A stretch of DNA of 64,000 nt, taken from the NCBI RefSeq assembly GCF_029309835.1, contig NZ_JARJHL010000018.1, positions 124,001 through 188,000 on the forward strand, given 5' to 3'. Numbering within the stretch: position 1 is the stretch's first letter; each line of letters begins with the position of its first letter. Source of the stretch: Paracoccus sp. DMF-8. GTDB lineage: Bacteria > Pseudomonadota > Alphaproteobacteria > Rhodobacterales > Rhodobacteraceae. A program made the position numbers and the translations under genes. Positions 18,235-27,774 of this stretch are shown here, one piece after another. The notes under the pieces were generated by a model. It was not told the origin of the DNA. It ran no database searches and was given only the letters and a program-made list of their open reading frames with translations.

Positions 18235-18395
18235 GACGGATCTGGCCGCGCTCGCCGAACTGTTCGTCTCGCGCGGGCCTCGGCACATATACGGTCCGAT
18301 AATGACAGCGGATTCATCGCCACTGCCATCCGGAAATGGTTGGGGCAGATCGGTGTGAGGACGCTCTGCATCGCGCCGGGCGTCGCTTTGGTGCA
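18235..18395 (+). mobile_element. IS3-family transposase (OrfB) fragment
   Basis: The frame from 18235 reads DLAALAELFVSRG. After a one-base shift near 18285 it reads IRSDNDSGFIATAIRKWLGQ, then IGVRTLCIAPG. This is the IS3 OrfB integrase-core segment around the second catalytic Asp (normally RSDNGPEF...APGSPWENG). The rest of the DDE domain and both inverted repeats are missing, so it is an inactive fragment on the plus strand. Confidence 0.75.
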
Positions 18396-18495
18396 ACTTC
18401 CGGATTAACGGTGGATGGAAATTTTCCCGTAAACATGGTGAAGAATCAAACTGCTCGGGCAACGCGCTTTCCCCGCCGGGGTTGTTTCGATCCTG

Positions 18496-18524
18496 TTTAC
18501 ATCATCATGAAAATACACTACAAT
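18496..18524 (+). promoter_or_regulatory. Strong sigma-70-like promoter for the oxidase cassette
   Basis: TTTACA at 18496-18501, an exact 17-base spacer and TACAAT at 18519-18524. It is the best housekeeping-type promoter in the gap and lies about 115 bases upstream of the multicopper oxidase start. Confidence 0.6.
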
Positions 18525-18638
18525 TATTTCTTAAGCCAAGGCGAGGATGAGAATCGGCCTGGCATGAAATAATCAATTCATGAGGCAATTTCGGGCATTG
18601 GATAGGCTGTAATTGTTCCTTTCGGGAAGGATTTTGAT

Positions 18639-20837
18639 ATGCCCAACTCCTGCTTGAAAATCATCGCCTTAACGACAGCTTCCATTTTGCTGCCTCCGAT
18701 CATTGCGACCGCAGCCCGCGCGCAAAGCGATGATCTGCCATTGGCCGCGTTGCGAACCCCGGATGACGGGATGGCGGCTCATGCGGGCCACGGTGTCGAG
18801 GCGTTATCAGCCCAGAATGCCTGTGTCGGCGGCGATGTCTGCTATGACCTGCGGGTCGGATATGTTGAGGGGCGCATACGAAACCCCGCATTTCCCGAGG
18901 ATGCGCCACAGGGTTATGACAATGTGCGGCTGCGCGGCTATTTTGGCGAGGTCGAGGACAGGCAGGGGCGGCAGGCCGAACAAATCGAGCTTGTCGCGCC
19001 GCAGGTCGAGCTGGCGCCGGGCAATATATTCCGCATGACCCTGCATAACGAATTGCCACCGGCAGATGAAATGGTTTTGCCGGGAACGACGGAAACCTGC
19101 GATACCGAGCCGCAGGATCACAACACGCCGCATTGCGCGAATTTCAACCTGACGAATATGCATACGCATGGGCTTTGGGTGACGCCGGTCGGGAATGGCG
19201 ACAATGTGCTGCTGACCATCAATCCCGGTGTTTCATTCACATATGAATATCCGATCCCGCCGGATCACCCTGCCGGCACCTTCTGGTATCACTCGCACCG
19301 CCACGGCTCGACCGCGCCGCAGGTGGCAAGCGGAATGGCCGGGGCCATCATCATTCGCGGCGACCGCCCGCCGGTCCTGTCCGGCGATCAATGGGTCGGA
19401 CCCGGCGATGTGGACGTGATCCTGCCGCGCCCCGTTGAGGGCGAGGACACCGACGCGCCGCGCTTTCCGGAACGAGTGATGCTGTTTCAGCAGATCGCCT
19501 ATGCCTGCCGGGACGAGGCCGGCGCGATCAAGACCAATGAGGACGGCACATGGCGCTGCGACGCCGCCGGAACCGACGATCAGGGACAAGAGGTTGCCGC
19601 CGATATCGGGATGCTGGAACCGGGCCCTTCCGATCCGTTCGATCAGATGACGTTCAATTCCTGGCCGGTTTCGGGCCGCCATACGGCGATAAACGGGACC
19701 GTCGGCAAGACTTTTTCGGGCAGCACGGTCGGCACGGTCGAACGCTGGCGGTTGATCCATGCCGGTGTGCGTCAGACCATTCGCCTGCATATCCGCAAGG
19801 CTGCGGATGCCGAAGTGGCCGCGGACGCGCTGGACCAAAGCGAAACCGAGGTCGATGTGGCGCAGGTCTGTTCGGGTGCGCCGGTCGAGGTGATGGGGCT
19901 GGCGACCGACGGCTTGACCCGGACCGCGCTGGACCCGCGAACCGAAACCTGGCTGCAACCCGGCTATCGCGAGGACCTGCTGGTCACCTTTCCCGAAGCG
20001 GGCACCTATTGCATCCTGAACGCCCCCGTGGACAGTGCCGACGCCATCAACGCTCTGGAAAACGAGCCTGCCATTCTGGGGCTGGTCAAAGTGGAGGCCG
20101 CCGGCAGTTCGGCGGAAATGGCTGCACCAGCCGATCCGTCCGAACATATCCTGAGCCAGCTGGTCGCCTCGGCAACGGCTGCGCTGGAGGGCGAGGTCGC
20201 CGACCGCGTCGTCGCCGATCTGCAGGACGGCATGCAGCTAGTGGCTTTCAACAAACATCCTCCGATCAGCGCCGATCAGATTACCGGACGGCAGACACTG
20301 GCCTTCAACTTCGCGCCGCCCGATTTCGCGATCGGTGAGATCGGGCAGGATTTTCTGGGCGGCACCGGGCTGTTTCCGGTCGGGGCCAAGGAATACGACG
20401 CCGGGGTTCTGGACCGCATCCTGCCGCTTGGCGGGACGGAAGAATGGCTGCTGACATCCTTCGGGCCGGCGGGACATCCCTTTCACATCCACGTCAATCC
20501 CTTTGAAATCATCGAGATCCTGAAATACCGCGACCCGAATGACCCGTCGATTGATCCGTTGATCCCCTCGACCTGGGTAGATGTCAGCGGCCGGACAGAG
20601 GGCAATACCGAACAATATGCCGGACTTAAAGGAAGCTGGAAAGACACGCTGTTCGTCCCGCCCAATCATGTCGCGCGGGTGCGCACGCGCTATGAAAGAT
20701 ATATCGGCGATTTCGTCCTGCATTGTCACATCCTTGACCATGAAGACGTGGGCATGATGCAGAATGTTCGGGTCGCCCTGCCGGATGGCAAGGGGGGCTT
20801 TGACATGCCGATGACCGAACAACATGCCGGGCACTGA
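18639..20837 (+). CDS. Secreted multicopper oxidase
   Basis: Copper enzyme of 732 residues that oxidises a substrate while reducing oxygen to water. A signal peptide (cleavage near TAARAQ) precedes cupredoxin-type domains. All four copper motifs are present: HTHG (His175, His177), WYHSHRHG (His218-His222), HPFHIH (His613-His618) and HCHILDHEDVGM (His695, Cys696, His697, His701, Met706). The Met gives a normal axial type 1 copper ligand. An unusual insert-rich middle and His/Met-rich ends (HAGHGVE; MTEQHAGH) are noted. The substrate is unknown. GGGAAGG precedes ATG 18639. It is coupled to the next gene. Confidence 0.92.
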   Translation: MPNSCLKIIALTTASILLPPIIATAARAQSDDLPLAALRTPDDGMAAHAGHGVEALSAQNACVGGDVCYDLRVGYVEGRIRNPAFPEDAPQGYDNVRLRGYFGEVEDRQGRQAEQIELVAPQVELAPGNIFRMTLHNELPPADEMVLPGTTETCDTEPQDHNTPHCANFNLTNMHTHGLWVTPVGNGDNVLLTINPGVSFTYEYPIPPDHPAGTFWYHSHRHGSTAPQVASGMAGAIIIRGDRPPVLSGDQWVGPGDVDVILPRPVEGEDTDAPRFPERVMLFQQIAYACRDEAGAIKTNEDGTWRCDAAGTDDQGQEVAADIGMLEPGPSDPFDQMTFNSWPVSGRHTAINGTVGKTFSGSTVGTVERWRLIHAGVRQTIRLHIRKAADAEVAADALDQSETEVDVAQVCSGAPVEVMGLATDGLTRTALDPRTETWLQPGYREDLLVTFPEAGTYCILNAPVDSADAINALENEPAILGLVKVEAAGSSAEMAAPADPSEHILSQLVASATAALEGEVADRVVADLQDGMQLVAFNKHPPISADQITGRQTLAFNFAPPDFAIGEIGQDFLGGTGLFPVGAKEYDAGVLDRILPLGGTEEWLLTSFGPAGHPFHIHVNPFEIIEILKYRDPNDPSIDPLIPSTWVDVSGRTEGNTEQYAGLKGSWKDTLFVPPNHVARVRTRYERYIGDFVLHCHILDHEDVGMMQNVRVALPDGKGGFDMPMTEQHAGH

Positions 20838-20850
20838 GCCCGGCAGGCCA

Positions 20851-22776
20851 ATGGGCGATCCAGACGAAGACCTTGTCTGGGTCGCCGTTCCCCGCCGGGT
20901 GCTGGCCGGTTCCGGGGTTGCCCGTGCTGCGGATGCCGTCTCTGACAGTCAGACCTCCTTGCCCACGGGGCGCCTCGGCGGGTATCACGGCGACCATTCC
21001 CGCATCGAGCTTCGCGTCGATCAGGCCGCGATCAGCGGTGATATCTTCTTGCGGGTGAATGCCGAAGAAATATGGGTTACCAGCTTTCGTTCAGCGCCCG
21101 GCGTGACGCCCGCAGCCGGACAGGATATCGCCGTGACGGCGCAGGACCGGTTGCGCGCAATCGCAACTGCGCGCCTGCTGTTGGAGCCGGATGGCGCGGA
21201 ATATGTCCTGACGCTCAGCCTTGACGGCAAGCTGGACGGCTTGCCGGTTCTGACGCCGATCCGGGCGTTGATGCGGCATCTCGGCACCGCGCCGCGTTGC
21301 CTCGATCTGGAGGTTCTCTGCGAAAGCAGCGTGCCGGCGCTGCCGGTTCTGGACCGCGACGGGCGGGAACTGGGGCTGATCGAGGCCCTTGGCGATGCGG
21401 CTTTCGAGGTCATGTCGCTGGAAGGTCGCGTCGATCTGCCAGAGGCTCCGCAAGACGGCTGGAGCGAAAAGCAGCTGCACACCCTGATGAACGATTTTGC
21501 GCGCTCGGATCTGGCCAGGCCGGGCTTTGCGATCCGCCTTTTATGGCTGTCGCGAAGCAATCGGGCGAACCTTCAGGGGGTGATGTTCGATACCGGCGAC
21601 GACCTGCCCCGACAAGGCGCCGCCGTTTTCGCCAGCGCGATCACCGATGCGACCGCGCCCGCGCTGGCCGACCGAAAGCTGTTGCAGACCGCGATACATG
21701 AAATCGGCCATGTCCTGAATCTGACGCATCGCTTTGACAGGCAGGTCGGGCGCGCGGACAGCCTGTCCTTCATGAATTACGACTGGCAATATTCCGGTGG
21801 AAGCTCTGCATTCTGGCGCAAGTTCGGCTATTGCTTCGATGATGATGAGCTGAGCTTCCTGCATCATGGTCATTACCACAGCCTCGTCCCCGGGGGCGAT
21901 GTCTTCGGATCTGCGAATTATTGGAGCGGGCTGGCCACCGGCTATTCGCCGGTTCTTCCGGAAATGCGCTTGCCCGGCTGGCGGCTGGAGCTTCTGGCGC
22001 CGGTCAATGGCCCGATCTTCCAGCTTGGGCAGCCGGTCCTGCTTGGCTTGCGGCTGACAAATGAAACAGGTGCCGAAAGCCTGCTGCCGCAGGATGTGCT
22101 GGACCCGAAAGCCGGGCCGCTGGAGATCTGGATCAGTCGCGAAAGCGGCGGGCGCGGCGATCCGGCAGAGGTCTTTCGCCCGGTGACGCATCGCTGCGCG
22201 CATCAAGGCGCCGGTGAGCCGCTGAAGCTGGCGCATGGGGCGACCCTGGAAGACAACCTCAATCTGACCTACGGCCTTTCCGGCTTTCCGTTTTCCGAAC
22301 CGGGCACCTATCGGATCACGGCCTATCTGCATCTCGGCACGGAGCACGCGGGTTCGATCGCCCGCAGCGAGACGCTGCGCATCCGCGTGATGAGCCCGGA
22401 AAACAAGCTTGAGGACCGCGCCGCGCTGACCCTGTTCGAACCGCGTGCCGGCGCCTGCATCGCGCTTGGCGGATCTGCCGCCTATGAGAATGTGGTATCG
22501 GATCTGATGGAAACGGCGGCGCGGCTGACCGGACGCAAGAAAACCCCGCATCCCGTCTCGGTCGGAATATGGCGCGCGCTCGGGTTTCACTTTGACCGGC
22601 AATATCTGCGCTTCGACGGAGAACGCTTTTACAAGTCAGCCCGCCACGCCCACGAGGCGGCGATCTGCCGCCGCCATTTGAACGACAGGGCGCTTGACTG
22701 CCTTGATCCGATCACGAAACAGGCAACCTTGCGTTGGGCGGCTGAAGAACGGCAGGCATCCGACAAGCAGGGATGA
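20851..22776 (+). CDS. Metzincin-like HExxH protein coupled to the oxidase
   Basis: Large protein (about 641 residues from ATG 20851; ATG 20824 gives 650). It carries HEIGHVLNLTH (near residue 283), a zinc-binding HExxHxxxxxH in which the usual metzincin Gly is Asn. Fifteen residues after the third His is SFMNYDW, resembling the Met-turn SxMxY. A beta-rich N-terminal region and a C-terminal region with a possible Ig-like fold (FSEPGTYRITAYLHLG) flank it. No signal peptide is visible. The start overlaps or abuts the oxidase stop. I do not recognise the whole architecture; peptidase activity is inference. Confidence 0.65.
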   Translation: MGDPDEDLVWVAVPRRVLAGSGVARAADAVSDSQTSLPTGRLGGYHGDHSRIELRVDQAAISGDIFLRVNAEEIWVTSFRSAPGVTPAAGQDIAVTAQDRLRAIATARLLLEPDGAEYVLTLSLDGKLDGLPVLTPIRALMRHLGTAPRCLDLEVLCESSVPALPVLDRDGRELGLIEALGDAAFEVMSLEGRVDLPEAPQDGWSEKQLHTLMNDFARSDLARPGFAIRLLWLSRSNRANLQGVMFDTGDDLPRQGAAVFASAITDATAPALADRKLLQTAIHEIGHVLNLTHRFDRQVGRADSLSFMNYDWQYSGGSSAFWRKFGYCFDDDELSFLHHGHYHSLVPGGDVFGSANYWSGLATGYSPVLPEMRLPGWRLELLAPVNGPIFQLGQPVLLGLRLTNETGAESLLPQDVLDPKAGPLEIWISRESGGRGDPAEVFRPVTHRCAHQGAGEPLKLAHGATLEDNLNLTYGLSGFPFSEPGTYRITAYLHLGTEHAGSIARSETLRIRVMSPENKLEDRAALTLFEPRAGACIALGGSAAYENVVSDLMETAARLTGRKKTPHPVSVGIWRALGFHFDRQYLRFDGERFYKSARHAHEAAICRRHLNDRALDCLDPITKQATLRWAAEERQASDKQG

Positions 22777-23215
22777 TTTCGCGTGCTGTGCCGATGACCT
22801 GCCATGATCGCGCGCAGGACGGCCGAAGGGCTGCAACCGTTGCGGATGGTTTCGATTGTCCCAGGGATATCGTGCGGGACGGCGAGCGGCTGATCCTCAC
22901 GGAAAAGGCGGGACATATCGTCATCGTCGGGAATGGTGATATCCGGTGCTTTGCCGTGGAAACGAGCTTGTCGTTGCGAAGGCCGTTCGGGCTGGCGCTT
23001 GCGCCGGATTTTGCGCAAAGCGGCCGGGCTTTTCTTTGCTGTTCCTACAAGGCGGCGCCCGGCCTGCCAACCGCCTCATGTCGGCACGTTTCGACGGAGA
23101 TACATGGCACGAGATCGGCGGCAATTACGGTCGGGCGCAGAGACCGAATGCAGAACAACATGTTCGTCGGGCTGGATGGCCACAAGGTGCAGGACTTGTT
23201 CGGAAACAGCCCCGG
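22773..23215 (+). pseudogene. Truncated PQQ-dependent sugar dehydrogenase-like gene
   Basis: The frame from 22773 overlaps the previous stop and reads DCPRDIVRDGERLILTEKAG, HIVIVGNGDI and RRPFGLALAPDFAQSG. This matches the first blade of soluble aldose/PQQ sugar dehydrogenases (family form LVTEKAGRLRIV...GLAxxPDF). Near 23070 the match shifts frame (PANRLMSARFDGDTWHEIGG), and it ends after about 145 codons where the family needs 350-450. The convergent phosphatase gene begins at the break, so the 3' end was lost by deletion or rearrangement. Confidence 0.6.
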
Positions 23216-23809
23216 TCAGTCCGGCGCGTCCAGATCGACGGTGCCGGGGCGCAGGTTGAACGCCTCCAGCCGGGCGCTTGCCGGACCGTCGGGAAAGGCG
23301 AGGATGCAGAGGCTGCCCGGCCCGACCGGGACGATGCGCGATGGCGGCAGGCCCAGTAGCGCATCCAGCGCCGCGCGGATCACGCCGCCATGACAGACGG
23401 CGAGCGCCGTGGCCTGCGCCTGCTCAACCGTCTTGCCAAGCGCGGCCCCGACGCGGGCGCGGAACTCCGTCCAGCTTTCGCCGCCGGGCGGGGTGAACTG
23501 GCCCGCGCGCCAGCCGCGATAGTCTTCGGGGGGCAGGTCGGCGATAAGGCCTCCTCCGCACTGCCCAAGCGCCTGTTCGCGCAGGCGTCGATCTGGTGTC
23601 GCGGTTGCGCCGATCAGGATGGCAGTTTCAGCCGCGCGGGCGAGGTCCGAGGTCATGGCGTGATCCGGACCGAGGCTGGCGATCATAGGGGCCAGCGCCC
23701 GGGCCTGAGCGCGGCCGTGATCCGAAAGCGCGATGTCGGTCTGGCCCTGAAGGCGGCGGGCGGCGTTCCATTCGGTCTGGCCATGGCGGACGAGGATCAG
23801 GCGTTTCAA
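23216..23809 (-). CDS. Histidine phosphatase family protein
   Basis: Phosphoglycerate-mutase-like phosphatase of 197 residues. The catalytic RHG is in LILVRHGQTEWNAARRLQG, the proton-donor region is LREQALGQCGG (Glu), and the second catalytic His is in VCHGGVIR. The start is TTG 23809 overlapping the stop of the ABC ATPase (TTGA), so it is the last gene of that operon. In this context it may dephosphorylate the imported substrate. It is intact, unlike the three genes upstream of the ATPase. Confidence 0.85.
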   Translation of the reverse strand: MKRLILVRHGQTEWNAARRLQGQTDIALSDHGRAQARALAPMIASLGPDHAMTSDLARAAETAILIGATATPDRRLREQALGQCGGGLIADLPPEDYRGWRAGQFTPPGGESWTEFRARVGAALGKTVEQAQATALAVCHGGVIRAALDALLGLPPSRIVPVGPGSLCILAFPDGPASARLEAFNLRPGTVDLDAPD

Positions 23810-24834
23810 GGCAGGCGGTATCCTTCGGTATCGAAAATGACGGAAGCGGTATCGGGAAGCGTGACCAGCATCGTTTCGGTCAGCGGCACGGCCGGGGGTG
23901 CGATGGCGGTCACGCGGGTACCTTCGACTTGCAGGGTCAGCAGGCGCTGGCCCATCATCGGGATGGATCCCATGAGCTGGGCCTTCAACGCCCGCGGGCC
24001 GGGGCCTTTCAGGGCCAGATCTTCCGCCCGCAGCATGGCATGGCCGTCGATCTGCGGCAGTTGGGGGTCAGGCAGCCGCCTGAACCATGCGCCCGCCCGG
24101 ATCGGGATCAGATTGGCGGGCGGCGTGCCGACAAAGCGGGCGACGAAGGCCGAGGCGGGGCTGTCGAGCAATGCCTGCGGCGGCGCGAATTGCTCGACCC
24201 GGCCCTTGTTCAGAACGGCGACATGGGTGGCGAGGGTCATCGCCTCGATCTGGTCATGGGTGACATAGACGGCGGTGGCGCCGGTCGCCTTGTGCAGCCG
24301 GGCGATTTCATGCCGCATCTCGACCCGCAAAGTGGCGTCCAGATTTGACAGCGGTTCGTCGAAAAGCATCACCTTCGGGCGTTGCGCGATCATCCGGGCC
24401 AGCGCCACGCGCTGCTGCTGGCCACCCGAGATTTCGGACAGGGTGCGGCCGGCCAGATCGGCGATGCCCATCATCGCCAGCGCCTCTTCGACCCGCGCCG
24501 CCCGGTCCGGATGGCGGGCGACCTTCAACGGCCAATCGACGTTTCCGGCAACGGTCATATGCGGCCAGAGCGCATAGGACTGGAACACCAGCCACGCATT
24601 GCGCCGTTCGGGCGGCAGCGACAGGGCGGAGCCATCGGCAACCAGCCTGCCGCCCATTTCGATCCGGCCGCTGCTTGGCTGATCGAGACCGGCAAGCATC
24701 CTCAGCATCGTCGATTTGCCGCAGCCCGAGGGGCCGAGCAGCACGAGGAAACCGCCCTCGGGCACGGTCAGGCTGACATCATCGACGGCAGCATGGCCGG
24801 AAAAGCGTTTCGTCATGTTGGCAAGCCGGATCAT
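23806..24834 (-). CDS. ABC transporter ATP-binding protein, FbpC/PotA-like
   Basis: Nucleotide-binding subunit of 342 residues: Walker A GPSGCGKST, Q-loop FQSYALWPHMTV, signature LSEISGGQQQRVALAR, Walker B VMLFDEPLSNLD, switch His in YVTHDQ, and a C-terminal OB-type (TOBE) domain. ATG 24834 overlaps the permease stop. It belongs to the iron/2-aminoethylphosphonate/hexose-phosphate branch of importers. It is intact although its permease and binding-protein genes are broken. Confidence 0.9.
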   Translation of the reverse strand: MIRLANMTKRFSGHAAVDDVSLTVPEGGFLVLLGPSGCGKSTMLRMLAGLDQPSSGRIEMGGRLVADGSALSLPPERRNAWLVFQSYALWPHMTVAGNVDWPLKVARHPDRAARVEEALAMMGIADLAGRTLSEISGGQQQRVALARMIAQRPKVMLFDEPLSNLDATLRVEMRHEIARLHKATGATAVYVTHDQIEAMTLATHVAVLNKGRVEQFAPPQALLDSPASAFVARFVGTPPANLIPIRAGAWFRRLPDPQLPQIDGHAMLRAEDLALKGPGPRALKAQLMGSIPMMGQRLLTLQVEGTRVTAIAPPAVPLTETMLVTLPDTASVIFDTEGYRLP

Positions 24835-26519
24835 CTGTCCCGCCCTTTCAGCATCTGGGCGAGCAGCGTCGCGAGGAGAGAGAGGACAAGGATCATCAGC
24901 GTCACCGCATTGGCGAACTGGTGAAACCCGTCCGAGGCATAGCGATAGGACAGGACCGACAGCACCGGCGTCTGCGGCGTCTAGAGCAGGACCACGATGG
25001 CCAGATCCCCGATCACGTTGACGAAGACCAGAAGCGCGCCGGCGATGACGCCCTTGCTGGCAAGCGGCAAGGTGATCGCGGCAAGGCGACGGGAAAGCGA
25101 GGCGCCGGTCATCCGCGCGGCCTCGTCGATCTCGCCGCCGATCTGAGCGACTGTGGCGCGGCCGGTCTGCACAGCGAAAGGCAGGCTGGAGGCGGTGAGT
25201 GCAAGCCCGAGCAGCCACGGGGTTCCATAGAGCGCGGGGAGCGGGCCGATGGGTGCGCCGTAAAGCGCGATATAGGCGGCCCCGAAGGCAATGCCGGGCA
25301 GGAGCATCGGCAGGAAAGCGAGTTGGTTCACCGTCTCGGTCAGCACCGCGATGCGGGGGCCGGTCAGGGTCACGGCGGTCAGCAGGCCAATGGCGACGGC
25401 GGCCGGCGACACGCCCACCCCAAGGCTCAGCGTCGTCCACAGCCCGGTCATCAGTTGCGGATTGCGCAACACGCCGGGCAGGCCACGGGCAAAGGCGGGG
25501 TCGGCGGTGCCGATCCAGTAATGCAGCGTCCAGTTCGAGAAAAGCTCCGGACGAGCGGGGCGCAAGGCTCGCCGCGCCCAGCGGGATGATCGGCAGGATG
25601 GTGGTGATGAAGCAGATCACCAGCGCAGCGGCCAGCAACGGCCAGCGCGCCGCGCCCAACGTCATGCTGCGCTTGCGGACGCCCTTGCCGCCGATGGCCG
25701 CGAAGCTCTTGCGCCCCGCCAGCAGATGGTTGCCCGCCCAAAGGAAGACGGCCGAGACGGCGATCAGCAGCAGCGCGAGGATATAGCCACGCTCGGTCTG
25801 TCCGATCTCGATCATGCCGAACAAGCGGGTGGAAAGCGTCTGCATCCGCACCGGCAGGCCCAGCAGCGCGGGCGCGGCGAAATTCGACACGGCGGCGGCA
25901 AAGGCCAGCGAGCCTCCGGCCAGCAGCGCAGGCGTGACCATCGGCAGCACGATCCCGAAAAGGATGCGCTTGCGGCTGGCCCCGGCCATCTGCCCGGCCT
26001 CCAGCACCTCGCCGTTCAGCGAGGCCAGCGCGGCGGCGATGACGACATAGGCCATGGCGTAATATTGCGCGATCAGGACGAAGCTGGTGGGCAGCAGGCC
26101 CCGTGCCAGCCAGTCGGGCACCGAAAGCCCGAACCCCTCGATCAGACCCACCGCGCCGCCCGCGCGGGAATTACGAAGCAGGCTGGTCCGGGCCAGGGCG
26201 GTGGCAAAGCTGGGGATCATGAAGGGCAGCGTCGCCAGCACCGCGAGCGTGCGGCGGAACGGCACATCGGTCATCACCGTCAGCCGGGCAAGAAAGCCGC
26301 CGATGGCCACCGCGCCCAAGGCCGTGACCGTGCCAAGGATCAGGGTGGTGCCCAAAGGCCGCCAGTGCCAGATTGGGCGCCAGGACGGCCCCAGAGCACC
26401 TGGCCCCAGGCCGGGCTGCCCAAAGTGTCGATCAGGATCGTGGCCAGCGGTCCCGCCACCAGAAACGCCAGCAGGCCCAGAACGATGAGCGTCAGGCTAA
26501 GGCCGCGGGGAAGGATCAT
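24831..26519 (-). pseudogene. ABC permease with two fused modules, broken
   Basis: Inner-membrane permease of the FbpB type, about 562 residues if repaired. It starts at 26519 (MILPRGLSLTLIVLGLLAFL), shifts frame near 26380, resumes (LGTTLILGTVTALGAVAIGG), and shifts again near 25565 between SLAP and PELFSNWTLHYWIG. It has an in-frame TAG near 24982 (VVLL-stop-TPQTPVLSVLSYRY), where the family usually has Trp. It ends at 24831 overlapping the ATPase start. Total length is a multiple of three, so the two indels cancel. Error or decay cannot be decided from one sequence. Confidence 0.8.
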
Positions 26520-26575
26520 CACAGTCTCCGGCAGGATCGGGGCGCAGGCGATGCCGCGCGCGCGGCCCGAAAGGC

Positions 26576-27689
26576 TTATTGCAGGGTCAGGATCAGATCG
26601 GCCACATCGGCGCGGATCCCGGCCGTTTTCGCGGGGTCGATGGTCCATGCTTCTGAAATCGGCCAGCGCGATCGCCTCGGGATGCGCGGCGATGTCGCTG
26701 CGCGCCGACCAGTCGCCCGGAACGTAGAAGGGCTAGAAGGCGTCGCCCCCCGTCTCGCTGTCATCGCCCATCATGAAATCGACGGCCAGACGCGCGGCGG
26801 CCGGATGCGCCGATTTCGGGTTCAGCGCCAGCAGCGCCGGAAAGACGATGCCGTTTGCCGGCGCGATCTGGTTCGCCACCTGCAAGGCCCAGCCCTCTTC
26901 CTCATTGTCACGGCGGTCGGAATAGGAGGTGAAGCCGATCGGCGCCGCCGTCTGCCCCTTGGGCCCGATCGCCGCGTTCACGTCATCGGTCAGGCCCATC
27001 AGCACCAGGTCGCTGGCAAAGAGATCGGCGATGAACTGCTCGCCCGCATTGGTGGCGCCGTCCTTCAGCGCGATCTTTTCGCCGAACTCCGCCTCGCAGG
27101 CTGCGGCCATTTCGTCCGACCGCAGCACGATCTCGGTCATCAGGTCGAGGTAATCGCCGCGCTGGAGAGGATCGACCATGACGACCTTGCCCGCCCATTC
27201 CGGGCGCTTCAGATCCCACAGGCTGTCGACCGGCGCACCGTCGGGATAGCTTTCCTCGTTGAACATCAGAACCGTAGTGGACAGGCGCTGTGTCAACAGC
27301 GGCTTTTGCATCGCGTCGGGCACCCGGTCGGCCATGCGCGGCGGCACATGGCCTTCGACCAGACCGACCGCCAGAAGTTCGGTCATCACCACCGGCGCGT
27401 CAGAGATATAGATGACATCCGCGCCCGGCAGACCCGCCGCAGCCTCGGCCTTGATCCGGGCGATCTGCTCGGTCGAGGACATGTCATAGCTGACCATGTC
27501 GATGCCCGGATAGGCGGCCTCGAAAGCGGCCTCCACCCGGCCGATGCGGCTGGTGAAGGCATAGACGACCACCTGACCTTCGGCCTGCGCAAGGGGCGCA
27601 AGATCGGCGGTCGAGGCGGTGGAAAGATCCTGCGCCATGACGGGCGCGGCGATGGTCGTGCTGAGAGCAAGGGCAGAGAGCAGGCGCAT
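26576..27689 (-). pseudogene. ABC periplasmic binding protein, AfuA/FbpA-like, broken
   Basis: Signal peptide (MRLLSALALSTTIAAPVMAQ), then a class I/II solute-binding fold (GQVVVYAFTSRIGRVEAAFE, GADVIYISDAP, SLWDLKRPEWAGKVVMVDP). The frame meets TAG at 26733 (MMGDDSETGGDAF-stop-PFYVPGDW), then shifts near 26640 into EAWTIDPAKTAGIRADVADL and stops at 26576. So one nonsense codon and one indel separate it from a normal protein of about 370 residues. It begins the transporter operon; GGGAATC precedes ATG 27689. Confidence 0.8.
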
Positions 27690-27756
27690 GTGATTCCCTT
27701 CGGGCCATGGCCGGTTCGCTGCCGACGTAAGGGATTCTTGCAACGATTGATATGAC

Positions 27757-27774
27757 ATGCAAGTTAACTTGCAT
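27757..27774. promoter_or_regulatory. 18-bp perfect palindrome before the transporter operon
   Basis: ATGCAAGTTAACTTGCAT is fully self-complementary. It lies 68 bases upstream of the binding-protein start and covers the stop codon of the upstream RpiR gene. A half-site-like TTGCAA occurs at 27738-27743. The best candidate ligand is the RpiR regulator itself. Confidence 0.65.
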
